A stretch of 64,000 nt of DNA from contig NZ_VZPJ01000001.1 of the NCBI RefSeq assembly GCF_008801605.1, forward strand, positions 558,001 through 622,000. Reading direction: 5' to 3'. This DNA is from Pseudomonas brassicacearum subsp. brassicacearum (GTDB lineage Bacteria > Pseudomonadota > Gammaproteobacteria > Pseudomonadales > Pseudomonadaceae). Positions 34,232-42,003 of this stretch are shown one piece after another (the first letter of the stretch is position 1; the number at the start of each line of letters is the position of its first letter). A program made the translations under genes and the position numbers. Under the pieces are notes generated by a model. It searched no databases and was not told the DNA's origin. It saw only the letters and a list, made by a program, of their open reading frames with translations.

Positions 34232-35170
34232 TCAGGCCTGCTTGGGCGGTGGGCCGCTCGGGAACCATTTTTCCCGGGAAGTGAACAGGAACAATTGCGA
34301 GTTATCCGCCGACAACGGCGCCTGGCGCGCCTGCCAGGCGTCATCGTGCTTGTCCATGTCGGCGTCGTATTCGATGTGGCAGCCCAGCGGGCTGTTGAAG
34401 TACCAGAACCAGTTGGAACCGAAGAGGTGACGGCCCGGCCCCCAGAAGCTGGTCCAGCCTTGCTGCTCGAAGCGACGCCCGGCCAACAGCACTTCCGTAC
34501 CGCTGCCCATGTGAAAGGTAAAGTGCTCGCACCCCTTCATATGCGGCGGCGTCTGGATCATGAACAAACAGTGATGGTCATCGGAACCGGCGGGACGCAT
34601 GAACGGACCCGCGCCAACAAAGGTGTCGGTGGTCACGAAGCCCAGGCGTTTGTAAAAGGCCTCGGCCTTGGCCGCATCCGGCACGAAATACACCACGTGG
34701 GACAGGGTGCGCGGCAGGGCCTGCATATCGGGGTTGATGCCCGGCTGGTTGACCGGGCGCTGGGGGGCATGGCCCGGTGCATTGGTCAGGTCCGCCGGCG
34801 CGCTGTACGCACGCCGCACACTGATCTGGAAACCAATGGCAAAGCCCATGTCGTCCACACTGTGCACGGAGCCATCGGAACCGCGGGTCACCGGGCGATC
34901 GCGCCCCAGTTCATCGGCGATGGCCTCAAGATCAGTTGCGCTGGCCACGCCATAAACGGTTTCACGAATCGAGGGGGCGGGCCCGATGGCCGCCGGCAGA
35001 CGGGCATCGTCCGCACGACGGATGATCACCGCCGTGCCGTCGAGTGCTTCAAAACGTCCGCCCTCGCTGTCGACATCGACAGGCAGCAGACCATAGTCGC
35101 GCAGGCAATGGGTACAGGCTTGAATGTCGTCGACGCCAAAAATCAAGGCATCAAGGCCAATGATGTTCAT
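34232..35170 (-). CDS. Type-I extradiol dioxygenase (VOC superfamily)
   Basis: 312 residues in two VOC modules. In the C-terminal module the expected iron ligands are H158 (LSHVVYFVPD), H216 (CEHFTFHMG) and E267 (GCHIEYDADMD). H216 to E267 is 51 residues, the spacing seen in BphC-like ring-cleavage enzymes. It should insert O2 next to a catechol hydroxyl and open the ring to a muconic semialdehyde, to be cut by a C-C hydrolase. It faces away from the NodD-like LysR gene, and operator A is in between. Which catechol it cleaves is unknown. Confidence 0.8.
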   Translation of the reverse strand: MNIIGLDALIFGVDDIQACTHCLRDYGLLPVDVDSEGGRFEALDGTAVIIRRADDARLPAAIGPAPSIRETVYGVASATDLEAIADELGRDRPVTRGSDGSVHSVDDMGFAIGFQISVRRAYSAPADLTNAPGHAPQRPVNQPGINPDMQALPRTLSHVVYFVPDAAKAEAFYKRLGFVTTDTFVGAGPFMRPAGSDDHHCLFMIQTPPHMKGCEHFTFHMGSGTEVLLAGRRFEQQGWTSFWGPGRHLFGSNWFWYFNSPLGCHIEYDADMDKHDDAWQARQAPLSADNSQLFLFTSREKWFPSGPPPKQA

Positions 35171-35327
35171 TGAGTTACCACTCCATTGTAATTATTCAGC
35201 GCAGGCCAGCACCCCGCTTACGGGAGCCGTGCCAGGCGGAGCGCTGCCGAGGCTGGTCTTGGAGTCGATCAAGCGTCACGCCAACCGACTGTGGGCTGAT
35301 ACTGAAGGGGGACAAACTCACTGACTA

Positions 35328-35364
35328 ATCGCTTGTCGGGATGCGACCTATCGGCAAACGCGAT
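35328..35364. promoter_or_regulatory. Operator A: two perfect ATC-N9-GAT boxes, 7 bp apart
   Basis: Box 1 35328-35342, box 2 35350-35364. It is 158-194 bp from the dioxygenase start and 132-168 bp from the NodD-like LysR start, in a 325 bp divergent gap that otherwise shows no gene. ATC-N9-GAT is the half-site pattern known from nod boxes. Confidence 0.7.
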
Positions 35365-35495
35365 ACCTGGCTGCACAGCGCAAATGGCCTGAAAAATCGA
35401 ACAGTCATCGTTCGATTCACCCACTCGCGGGACTTGACGCCGCGATAGGAAGGCCGGAAGGTATTTACAAAATAAATACAAGAATCGAGACCGCC

Positions 35496-36407
35496 ATGCG
35501 TTTTAACCACTTGGATCTCAACCTCCTGGTGGCGCTGGATGTATTGCTGGAAGAGCAGAACATCACCCGCGCCGCTGAACGCCTGCACATGACCCAATCC
35601 GCCACCAGCGGCGTACTGGGCAGGCTGCGCCTCTACTTCGAAGATGAGCTGCTGGCGCAGGTAGGACGCAAGATGCAGCCCACGCCTTATGCCCGTGAAC
35701 TGGCGGCACCGGTGCGCCAGGTGCTGCTGACGATCCAGTCCTCGATTACCGCCAAACCGGTGTTCGACCCAGCCACCAGCAAACGCCATTTTCGCTTGAT
35801 CACTTCGGACTATCTGATCAGCGTCCTGTTTGCCCGGGTGATCCAGAAGATCTCCCTGGAAGCCCCGCACATCACCTTCGAACTGCTGGGCCCCGGCGAC
35901 ACGTCCACCGAGATGCTGATGCGCGGTGAGGCCGACATGATGATCGTGCCTGAGCGCTACCTCATCGAAGGCCACCCATCGCAGCTTCTGTTCGAAGAAG
36001 AGCACGTTTGCGTCGTGTGGGATGGCAACACACTAGTGGGCGACAGCATCAGCCTCGATCAGTACATCGAGATGGGCCATGTCTCAGTGATTTTTGGCCG
36101 CAACCGGCAACTGAGCGTCGAAGAATGGCTGATGAGCCAGTACGGTTTCACCCGTCGCATGGAAGTGGTGACCCATGACTTCAACACCTTGCCGCAGTTG
36201 ATCGTCGGCACCCAACGTGTAGCCACGATGCTCCAGCGCATGGCCAGGCTCTACGCCAACTACCTGCCGCTGCGCATCGTGCAACCACCGGTGAAAATCC
36301 CGGTGATGCGTGAGTTCATGCTCTGGCATCGGACCATGGAGGGGGATCCGATGCACCGTTGGCTGCGGGCGAAAATCAGTCAGATCATTAACGAGCTGGA
36401 GCAGTAA
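35496..36407 (+). CDS. NodD/NahR-group LysR regulator
   Basis: 303 residues. The N terminus MRFNHLDLNLLVALDVLLEE, the helix-turn-helix ITRAAERLHMTQSATSGVLGRLR, and downstream GHVSVIFGRNR, VEEWLMSQYG and RRMEVVTHDF match NodD and its relatives closely, a group that responds to aromatic inducers such as flavonoids or salicylate. NodD proteins bind ATC-N9-GAT boxes, and such double boxes stand at four promoters in this cluster, one 132 bp upstream of this gene. It is therefore the best candidate for the cluster-wide activator. The inducer is unknown. Confidence 0.9.
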   Translation: MRFNHLDLNLLVALDVLLEEQNITRAAERLHMTQSATSGVLGRLRLYFEDELLAQVGRKMQPTPYARELAAPVRQVLLTIQSSITAKPVFDPATSKRHFRLITSDYLISVLFARVIQKISLEAPHITFELLGPGDTSTEMLMRGEADMMIVPERYLIEGHPSQLLFEEEHVCVVWDGNTLVGDSISLDQYIEMGHVSVIFGRNRQLSVEEWLMSQYGFTRRMEVVTHDFNTLPQLIVGTQRVATMLQRMARLYANYLPLRIVQPPVKIPVMREFMLWHRTMEGDPMHRWLRAKISQIINELEQ

Positions 36408-36431
36408 TGGCTGCCGTAACCTGGAGGCGCG

Positions 36432-38351
36432 TCAGGTACGGAAGTGCCCGACGGCCGCTTTGAGTTCGCCGCCAACCCGTTGCAAGTCAGCCGATGAACC
36501 TTGAAGTTGCTGGCTTTCCCTGGCGCTGCCCTCGGCCACTTCCCGCACCCGCGTCATACTCTGACTGACCTGCTCGGCCACCACGCTCTGCTGTTCGGCG
36601 GCCGCAGCGATCTGCTGGTTCATCTGCTCGATACTGGACACCGCCCGGGTGATCCGCGCCAGCGCCTGGGAGGCTTGCGCAGCCAGCACCACCGTTTCAT
36701 CACTCAACACATGGCTGCCTTGCAAACGCTCGGCGGCTTGTTGGGCAACATTGCTCAGGCGGACGATCAACCCTTCGATTTCCGTGGTCGAACGTTGGGT
36801 GCGCCGTGCCAGACCGCGAACCTCATCGGCGACCACGGCAAAGCCACGCCCCTGCTCGCCCGCGCGTGCGGCCTCAATGGCGGCGTTGAGCGCCAACAGG
36901 TTGGTCTGCTCGGCCACCGCCTTGATCACATCGAGCACGCCTCCAATCGCCGCGCTCTCCACCAATAGCGACCGCATGGCTTCAGCGCAACCGCCCATTT
37001 CCACAGCCAAATGGTCAATCTTGTCACTCGCCTGACGCACCAACTCATCGCCTTCACGCGCCTGTTGGTCGGCATGCGCCACCGCTTCGCTGGCCTCACC
37101 CGCGTTGCGCGCGACCTCCTGCGCCGTGGCGGCCATCTGTTGCATGGCGGTGGCGGCCAGTTCGGTTTCCTGGCGTTGATGTTCGACACCACGGCTGTTG
37201 CTCAAGGTCACTTCGGCCAAGCTGCCGGCCATGCCGTTAAGCGAGCCGACACCACGGTCGATGCGCCCGACCAATCCCCGCAGACTGCCCAGCATGCTGC
37301 CCACGGTGCCCAACAGTTGGCCCAACTCATCACGACGACCACTGTCTGACGGCGGATCACTCAGGTCCCCCGCCGCCACGCGCTGGACCAACTGCACAGC
37401 CTGGCGCAACGGCTGCACAATCAACTGGCGGATCAGCAGGCTGGCGCCAATGCCCAAGGCGAGCGCCAGGACAGTGATCAAACCCAATTGGCGATTGGCA
37501 TCACGGTTATCGTCCAGTACCGCCTGCCTTTGCTGTTCATCGGCCTGGGTCAGCAGTTGACTTACCTGCTCGGTTTGCGCGTTCATGGCCGTGCTGCTTT
37601 GCGCGCTTTGCTGACGGCTGTCGACGAACTCGAGGAAGGCCTTGCGATAGTCGCCCAAAGCCCTGCTCGCCTCCTGCAGCGACTCGCCTTGCTGCTTATC
37701 CAGGGCGAGCGCCTGCATGGCGGCCAGCAGGTCACTCATGCTCATTTCCCAATCGCTGCGGTAACGCTCCTCGCCATCGAGCGAGTAGTACAGCTCGCTG
37801 TCACGCAGTTTAGCGAGCTTGTCCCGCAATGCGGCCGTCTGCTCAAGCAACACCATCTGATCGCTGCTCGGTGGCGTCCCCTGCCCTAACCGAGTGTTAA
37901 GCGCATCCAGTTGATCGAGAAACAGCAGGGTAAAACTGTCGCCAGCCGTCTGCGCCAGTGCCTGCATGCGCAGGCGCGCCTCCCGAGCCCGACGCAACGA
38001 ATCGGCATAGCCGAGAAACTGCTCCAGATACGTGCCAGCGGCCGTGCGTACTGCGCTATTGGCGGGCTCAGCATCGAGTTGCCGGTTCAGTGTGCCGATC
38101 GCCTCGCGGACCTGCTCCAGGCGCTGTGGAGCAAGGTCCAGGGCGAATGCTTTCTCGGCGATACGCGCGCGCAGGATCAGTGCTTGGATCGACGACTCCT
38201 GACGCGATTGTTCACCGCGCTGCTGCAACACACCCAGGGAACGAAAAGCAGTGACTGCCACCGCCAATGTCACCAGCAGCACCAGGCCAAAACCCAGCGA
38301 CAGCTTGGCCCCCACCGATAGGTTGCCAAACACACGGCTCAGTACGGGCAT
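36432..38351 (-). CDS. Methyl-accepting chemotaxis protein with large HBM-type sensor domain
   Basis: 639 residues. Transmembrane helix 1 at about 15-37 ([17 protein letters not shown]), a 250-residue all-helical periplasmic domain of the helical bimodular size, helix 2 at about 290-312, HAMP ([14 protein letters not shown]) and the signalling domain with the conserved hairpin tip [20 protein letters not shown]. There is no C-terminal CheR/CheB pentapeptide. HBM domains bind organic acids and aromatic acids in pseudomonads. ATG 38351 has GAGGAG 8 bp upstream. Since its promoter gap carries operator C, chemotaxis appears to be part of the catabolic regulon. Confidence 0.9.
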   Translation of the reverse strand: MPVLSRVFGNLSVGAKLSLGFGLVLLVTLAVAVTAFRSLGVLQQRGEQSRQESSIQALILRARIAEKAFALDLAPQRLEQVREAIGTLNRQLDAEPANSAVRTAAGTYLEQFLGYADSLRRAREARLRMQALAQTAGDSFTLLFLDQLDALNTRLGQGTPPSSDQMVLLEQTAALRDKLAKLRDSELYYSLDGEERYRSDWEMSMSDLLAAMQALALDKQQGESLQEASRALGDYRKAFLEFVDSRQQSAQSSTAMNAQTEQVSQLLTQADEQQRQAVLDDNRDANRQLGLITVLALALGIGASLLIRQLIVQPLRQAVQLVQRVAAGDLSDPPSDSGRRDELGQLLGTVGSMLGSLRGLVGRIDRGVGSLNGMAGSLAEVTLSNSRGVEHQRQETELAATAMQQMAATAQEVARNAGEASEAVAHADQQAREGDELVRQASDKIDHLAVEMGGCAEAMRSLLVESAAIGGVLDVIKAVAEQTNLLALNAAIEAARAGEQGRGFAVVADEVRGLARRTQRSTTEIEGLIVRLSNVAQQAAERLQGSHVLSDETVVLAAQASQALARITRAVSSIEQMNQQIAAAAEQQSVVAEQVSQSMTRVREVAEGSARESQQLQGSSADLQRVGGELKAAVGHFRT

Positions 38352-38434
38352 GCCCAACTCCTCGCACGGTCGTGGAAAAACAGCCTGCCCTTGGCGACCA
38401 GGCTGATCGCTGTGCCGGGTTTGGACTCACTCAT
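38339..38434 (-). CDS. Short leader frame overlapping the chemoreceptor start (31 residues)
   Basis: ATG 38434, preceded by AAGG with 9 bp spacing, encodes [20 protein letters not shown] and stops at 38339-38341, 8 bp inside the chemoreceptor gene. The stop-start geometry matches that of the frame before the MFS gene at 25521, and both are preceded by a CA motif. No family is recognised; the arrangement suggests translational coupling. Confidence 0.45.
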   Translation of the reverse strand: MSESKPGTAISLVAKGRLFFHDRARSWACPY

Positions 38435-38445
38435 CTGCCGATACC

Positions 38446-38459
38446 TTATTCTTGTTGTT
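38446..38459 (-). promoter_or_regulatory. Crc/Hfq-type CA motif before the chemoreceptor
   Basis: Minus-strand AACAACAAGAATAA, in AAnAAnAA register, is directly upstream of the ribosome site of the 31-codon leader frame of the chemoreceptor. Confidence 0.55.
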
Positions 38460-38531
38460 GTGCGCGCCCGGGACTCCGACCAATAGCGCGGTGTAGCAGC
38501 AACTCTAATGAGTCGTACCTCGACGACACCA

Positions 38532-38568
38532 ATCGCATCCCGCGTTATGAGCAATCGCAAAGTACGAT
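38532..38568. promoter_or_regulatory. Operator C: double ATC-N9-GAT site between chemoreceptor and hydrolase
   Basis: Box 1 38532-38546 is ATC-N9-GTT (one mismatch); box 2 38554-38568 is perfect; gap 7 bp. It is in the 430 bp divergent gap and can serve the chemoreceptor (181-217 bp away) and the hydrolase (214-250 bp away). The rest of the gap contains only the leader frame, two CA motifs and no other gene. Confidence 0.6.
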
Positions 38569-38771
38569 GATAGGTATCCGGATTTGCGGCTTGAACAGTG
38601 AGTAGAAAACCCTTAGGCCACGGCGCACATACGCTCTATCAGCGTTCGCAATACCTCCCATCCCGACTCGCGATTGGCCAAACCATTGGCCTCCCCTTAG
38701 CCTGCTTCGAACCGTCAGGCCTGGTCATCCCCGCGCCGGACCTGGCCGCCTGCCTTTGCTTGCACAAGGAC

Positions 38772-38779
38772 AATAACAA
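38772..38779 (+). promoter_or_regulatory. Crc/Hfq-type CA motif at the hydrolase start
   Basis: AATAACAA lies between the AAGGA ribosome site (38766-38770) and ATG 38782, so protein binding there would block translation directly. Confidence 0.5.
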
Positions 38780-38781
38780 TC

Positions 38782-39939
38782 ATGTTTCGCTACTTCCCGA
38801 CCAACTACGTGTGGAATCTTTCCGTCGACCTGGCCATTGAAATGGGCGCCCGTATCGGCGAAATCGAAGAAATGTGCGCGCCGCTGCAGGAAGCCGCCAA
38901 GCAACCGGACGCCGCCGGCAGCAAGGCCTTCCGTGAGACTTGGGCGAACATGGCCGACAAGCTGTGCGGCCTGGCTGAAGAAGACGAAAGTAAGGGGCGG
39001 ATGTTGTCTGCCGGTGAAAAATACAACCGCGCCGCGACCTATTACCTGAGCTGCGAACGCCTGCAGGCCCATGGTGCCCCTGGCCGCACGGAGCTGTACC
39101 AGCGCTTTCTGCACACCTTCCAACGCGGTATCGAACTGGCACGAGAAAACTGCGTGCGCGTTGAAATCCCTTACGAAGGCAAACACATTTCCGGTCTGCT
39201 GGTCCGTGCCGAAGGCGTCAGCGGCCCAGCGCCGATCCTGGTGCAGGTCAATGGTCTGGATTCCACCAAAGAAATGAAATACCGCGTCGGCCTGCCCGCC
39301 TGGTTGGCCAAACGTGGCGTGTCATCGTTGATCATCGACCAACCCGGGACGGGCGAAGCGCTCCGGCTACATAATCTGACTGCGCGTTTCGACAGCGAAC
39401 ATTGGGCCAGCCCCGTGGTGGATTGGTTAGAAACCCGCGACGATGTCGACGCCAAACGCATTGGCCTGGAAGGAGTATCGCTCGGCGGCTACTACTGCCC
39501 GCGCGCGGTAGCCTTCGAGCCGCGCTTCGCTTGCGGCGTCGTGTGGGGTGCCAACCATGATTGGCGTGATGTGCAGAAACGTCGCCTGGAAAAGGAAGGC
39601 AGCTTTCCGGTGCCGCATTACTGGTCGCATGTGGCCTGGGTATGGGGCGCCAAAGACACCGATGAGTTCATGACCATCGCCGAGAATGTTCATCTGGACG
39701 GCATCCTGGATCGCATCAAGGTGCCTTTCCTGGTCACCCACGGAGAAAAGGATTCGCAGATTCCGCTGAAGTGGGCACACCGCACCTACGAGCAGTTGGT
39801 CAACAGTCCAAAGCGCGAGCTGAAAGTCTTCACCGAACGTGAGGGCGGCGTGCAGCATTCGAGTTTCGATAACAGTATCAATGCTGGTCAATACATTGCC
39901 GACTGGGTGGCTGAAGTGCTCGGCGGGCGTACTGCATAA
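38782..39939 (+). CDS. Alpha/beta hydrolase, probable C-C bond hydrolase (2,6-dihydroxypseudooxynicotine hydrolase-like)
   Basis: 385 residues with an N-terminal helical region (about 1-120), then the hydrolase fold: nucleophile S233 in GVSLGG, acid D324 in THGEKDSQIP, and H359 in VQHSSFD. The helical lid plus this fold resemble the 2,6-dihydroxypseudooxynicotine hydrolase and FrsA group, which cut C-C bonds next to a carbonyl. Start 38782 follows an AAGGA site and an AAnAAnAA motif. In this cluster it would cleave the product of the extradiol dioxygenase or another side-chain ketone. Its promoter gap carries operator C. Substrate unproven. Confidence 0.8.
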   Translation: MFRYFPTNYVWNLSVDLAIEMGARIGEIEEMCAPLQEAAKQPDAAGSKAFRETWANMADKLCGLAEEDESKGRMLSAGEKYNRAATYYLSCERLQAHGAPGRTELYQRFLHTFQRGIELARENCVRVEIPYEGKHISGLLVRAEGVSGPAPILVQVNGLDSTKEMKYRVGLPAWLAKRGVSSLIIDQPGTGEALRLHNLTARFDSEHWASPVVDWLETRDDVDAKRIGLEGVSLGGYYCPRAVAFEPRFACGVVWGANHDWRDVQKRRLEKEGSFPVPHYWSHVAWVWGAKDTDEFMTIAENVHLDGILDRIKVPFLVTHGEKDSQIPLKWAHRTYEQLVNSPKRELKVFTEREGGVQHSSFDNSINAGQYIADWVAEVLGGRTA

Positions 39940-39964
39940 CGGGCGTGAAGTTGATATTCCGGCA

Positions 39965-40053
39965 CACAGCTAAGGCTTGAACATTCTGTGCGACGGCACG
40001 CTTGTGCGATGGGCATCTACGCATACCCATCGCATTGCCAAGCCTTGGCTGTG
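39965..40053. repeat. Compact three-arm inverted-repeat structure
   Basis: Outer arms 39965-39979 and 40039-40053 pair over 15 bp with one mismatch. Inside are two more hairpins: GTGC/GCAC with a GACG loop (40-nt region at 39988-39999) and a 9-bp stem TGCGATGGG/CCCATCGCA (40005-40013 with 40026-40034). Together they can fold as a three-way junction. It begins 25 bp after the hydrolase stop and has no T-run, so it is not a simple terminator. It could be a small mobile palindrome or a structured RNA element. Confidence 0.5.
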
Positions 40054-40523
40054 CTCAAATTTGCTTTCCTCACCTCAACCATTCCCAAACATCTGCCACC
40101 ATGACGCCCCTACGCCGGTAGTGCTTTCGCCGGTCCGACCATAATCAACGCGATGCTGGAGAGTTTCCTGGCCATGCTGCCGCGGGAGCGGGGGTCTATA
40201 CATAGCTCCTAGCTCTGCATTTTTGGTGCATTCCAGATTCGTTCCCGATGTCCAATGACCAAAACGGTAAGACTCTTTGGCATATGTAAGCAGAAAGCTC
40301 TAGAGGTTAATCGGGCGATGCCGTCACAAATGCTCACATAGGCTCAATGCCCGCAGTGCCGGCCTCTGGAGGCAGACCGATCACCTGCTGCAAAACGTTG
40401 AGCCTGAATCGCCCCTGCTTCTGTATACGCCTTCAAGCTTCAAGGGCTGCTAACCCTGCGTAACTGTCCGCTTTTGGCCCGAAGTAGCCTGTCGACATGA
40501 GTGCAGACATTTTTTTAGGCACA
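40054..40523. other. Gene-free stretch before the island
   Basis: About 470 bp between the three-arm repeat and the terminator at 40524. I see no coding sequence on either strand and no further repeat of note. It is probably decayed or regulatory chromosomal DNA at the edge of the island. Confidence 0.4.
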
Positions 40524-40555
40524 AAAAAAAGCCACTCATCTGAGTGGCTTTTTTT
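40524..40555. terminator. Strong bidirectional rho-independent terminator
   Basis: A-run, stem GCCACTCA/TGAGTGGC with a 2-nt loop, then T7. It lies directly downstream (on the minus strand) of the tRNA-Gly 3' end at 40562-40581, the position expected for the terminator of that tRNA gene. Confidence 0.8.
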
Positions 40556-40560
40556 GAATC

Positions 40561-40679
40561 TTGGAGCGGGAAACGAGACTCTTATCTAGCGTCCGACTCA
40601 TTGAAATCTAAGGGGTTTTTTTTCTTGCCGGAGCAGGAAAAGACTTAATTCTGGACTTGTTTTTCGGGTGCATCAAGAG
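40561..40679 (-). repeat. Left island boundary: tRNA-Gly 3' end plus island-end repeat
   Basis: On the minus strand, 40562-40581 is GAGTCTCGTTTCCCGCTCCA, the last 20 nt of tRNA-Gly(GCC) including CCA. The next roughly 98 bp are not tRNA sequence but match 55529-55627 at most positions. This is the classical att-site remnant left by a tRNA-targeting integrase, marking the left end of the 40.5-55.5 kb island. Confidence 0.75.
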
Positions 40680-40844
40680 CAATTCCAAGGCGAGCTACCG
40701 ACTTCCTTACCCTCTCCTGAGATCGCTTGAGCACCGCTACCCAAGAGCTCCGTCGCTCCTCGGCGCCCACCGTGTGCCAACGGCTTTCCTGGCCCCAACC
40801 ACATCAGAATGGCTTCAAATCGCCTGGGCATGCCTGGGTAGTCG

Positions 40845-41020
40845 TCCAAAAGCTGGGCAATCAACATTCTTTCGGCGGCGCGGATCTTCCTGTTTGGTGC
40901 TCGGGATGTCTGGTTCGTGGTGGCTTTGTCGGTGTACTTGGGCAGCGTCTTCGGCCGGGATTTCTGGAAGGTGGGCGGCTTCCTGGCGGCCTGGGTGATT
41001 GGTTACGGCTTCGTGTTTTC
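40845..41020 (+). pseudogene. MFS transporter fragment
   Basis: The frame reads SKSWAINILSAARIFLFGAR, then DVWFVVALSVYLGSVFGRDFW and KVGGFLAAWVIGYGFVF, which resembles an internal part (helices 7-8) of a 400-residue MFS permease. Nothing upstream or downstream in frame completes it, and the IS21-type element lies 100 bp further on. It is a decayed remnant. Confidence 0.55.
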
Positions 41021-41228
41021 GCATCCAGCATTACCGGCAAGAAGAGTGGGCATCAGATGTCACGAAACTTGGGTTGGGCTTTTGCCTTGCCCAGGTCTTT
41101 CTTCAGGTAGGGGTACGCCTAGGGTGCGGATTCCACGCCATTCGGACACTCAGCCCACGAACATCCGGACACTCGTTCCACGCTCATTCGGACAGGCAGT
41201 CGGAGCGCAGCGACGCAGGTTTGCATTG

Positions 41229-41984
41229 TTAGTCTGAAGCCCCTGCCGTCGTCAATTTCGTTGCGCGCCTGCGCATCGATTCGCCCTTCAGTTCGATCCG
41301 GTAAGCGTTGTGCACCAGCCGGTCGAGGATCGCATCGCCTAAGGTCGGATCACCGATCAGCGCATGCCATTTGTCCACCGGCATCTGGCTGGTCACCAGT
41401 GTCGAGCGGTTACCGTAACGATCATCCAGCAGTTCAAGCATGTCGCGCCGTTGCGCGGCGGTAAAAGGCGCCAGGCCCCAGTCGTCCAGGATCAGCAAGT
41501 CGGTCTTGGCATAACCCGCCATCAGTTTGGCGAAGCGGCCGTCGCCGTGGGCCAGGCCCAGTTCCTCCAACAAGCGTGGCAGGCGCAGGTAGCGCACGCT
41601 GTAGCCGTCGCGGCAGGCCTTGTGGGCCAGCGCGCAGGCGAGCCAGGTTTTGCCTACGCCGGTTGGGCCGCCGATGATCAGGTTCAGGCCGTCGCGCAGC
41701 CACTGGCCGCTGCCCAGTTGCAGGATCAGCGCCTTGTCCAGCCCGCGCGGGCTGCGGTAATCGATGTCTTCCAGGCAGGCGTTGTGGCGTAGTCGGGCGG
41801 CTTTGAGACGCGTACTCAGGCGCGCATCTTCACGCTCGGTCAGCTCGCGGTCGACCATCAGGCCGAGGCGTTCGTCGAAGCTGAGGTCGTTGATGTCAGG
41901 CGTTGCGTGTTGTTCGCCAAGCGCCTTGATCATGCCGTGCAGGCGCAGGGTTTGTAGCTTGTCGAGGGTCGGGTTGGGCAGCAT
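41229..41984 (-). CDS. istB: IS21-family helper ATPase IstB
   Basis: 251 residues. DnaA/IstB-like AAA ATPase with Walker A GGPTGVGKT and Walker B LLILDDWGL. It assembles on DNA as an ATP-dependent target selector for the IstA transposase. AGGAG precedes ATG 41984, which is 20 bp after the istA stop. Confidence 0.93.
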   Translation of the reverse strand: MLPNPTLDKLQTLRLHGMIKALGEQHATPDINDLSFDERLGLMVDRELTEREDARLSTRLKAARLRHNACLEDIDYRSPRGLDKALILQLGSGQWLRDGLNLIIGGPTGVGKTWLACALAHKACRDGYSVRYLRLPRLLEELGLAHGDGRFAKLMAGYAKTDLLILDDWGLAPFTAAQRRDMLELLDDRYGNRSTLVTSQMPVDKWHALIGDPTLGDAILDRLVHNAYRIELKGESMRRRATKLTTAGASD

Positions 41985-42003
41985 GTTGGTGCTCCTTTTT
42001 CAG

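Noticed and set aside
32440-35173. Plus-strand frames of 380 and 420 codons opposite the FAD hydroxylase and dioxygenase genes
   Set aside because: Antisense shadows with no recognisable domain; the minus strand carries clear motifs.
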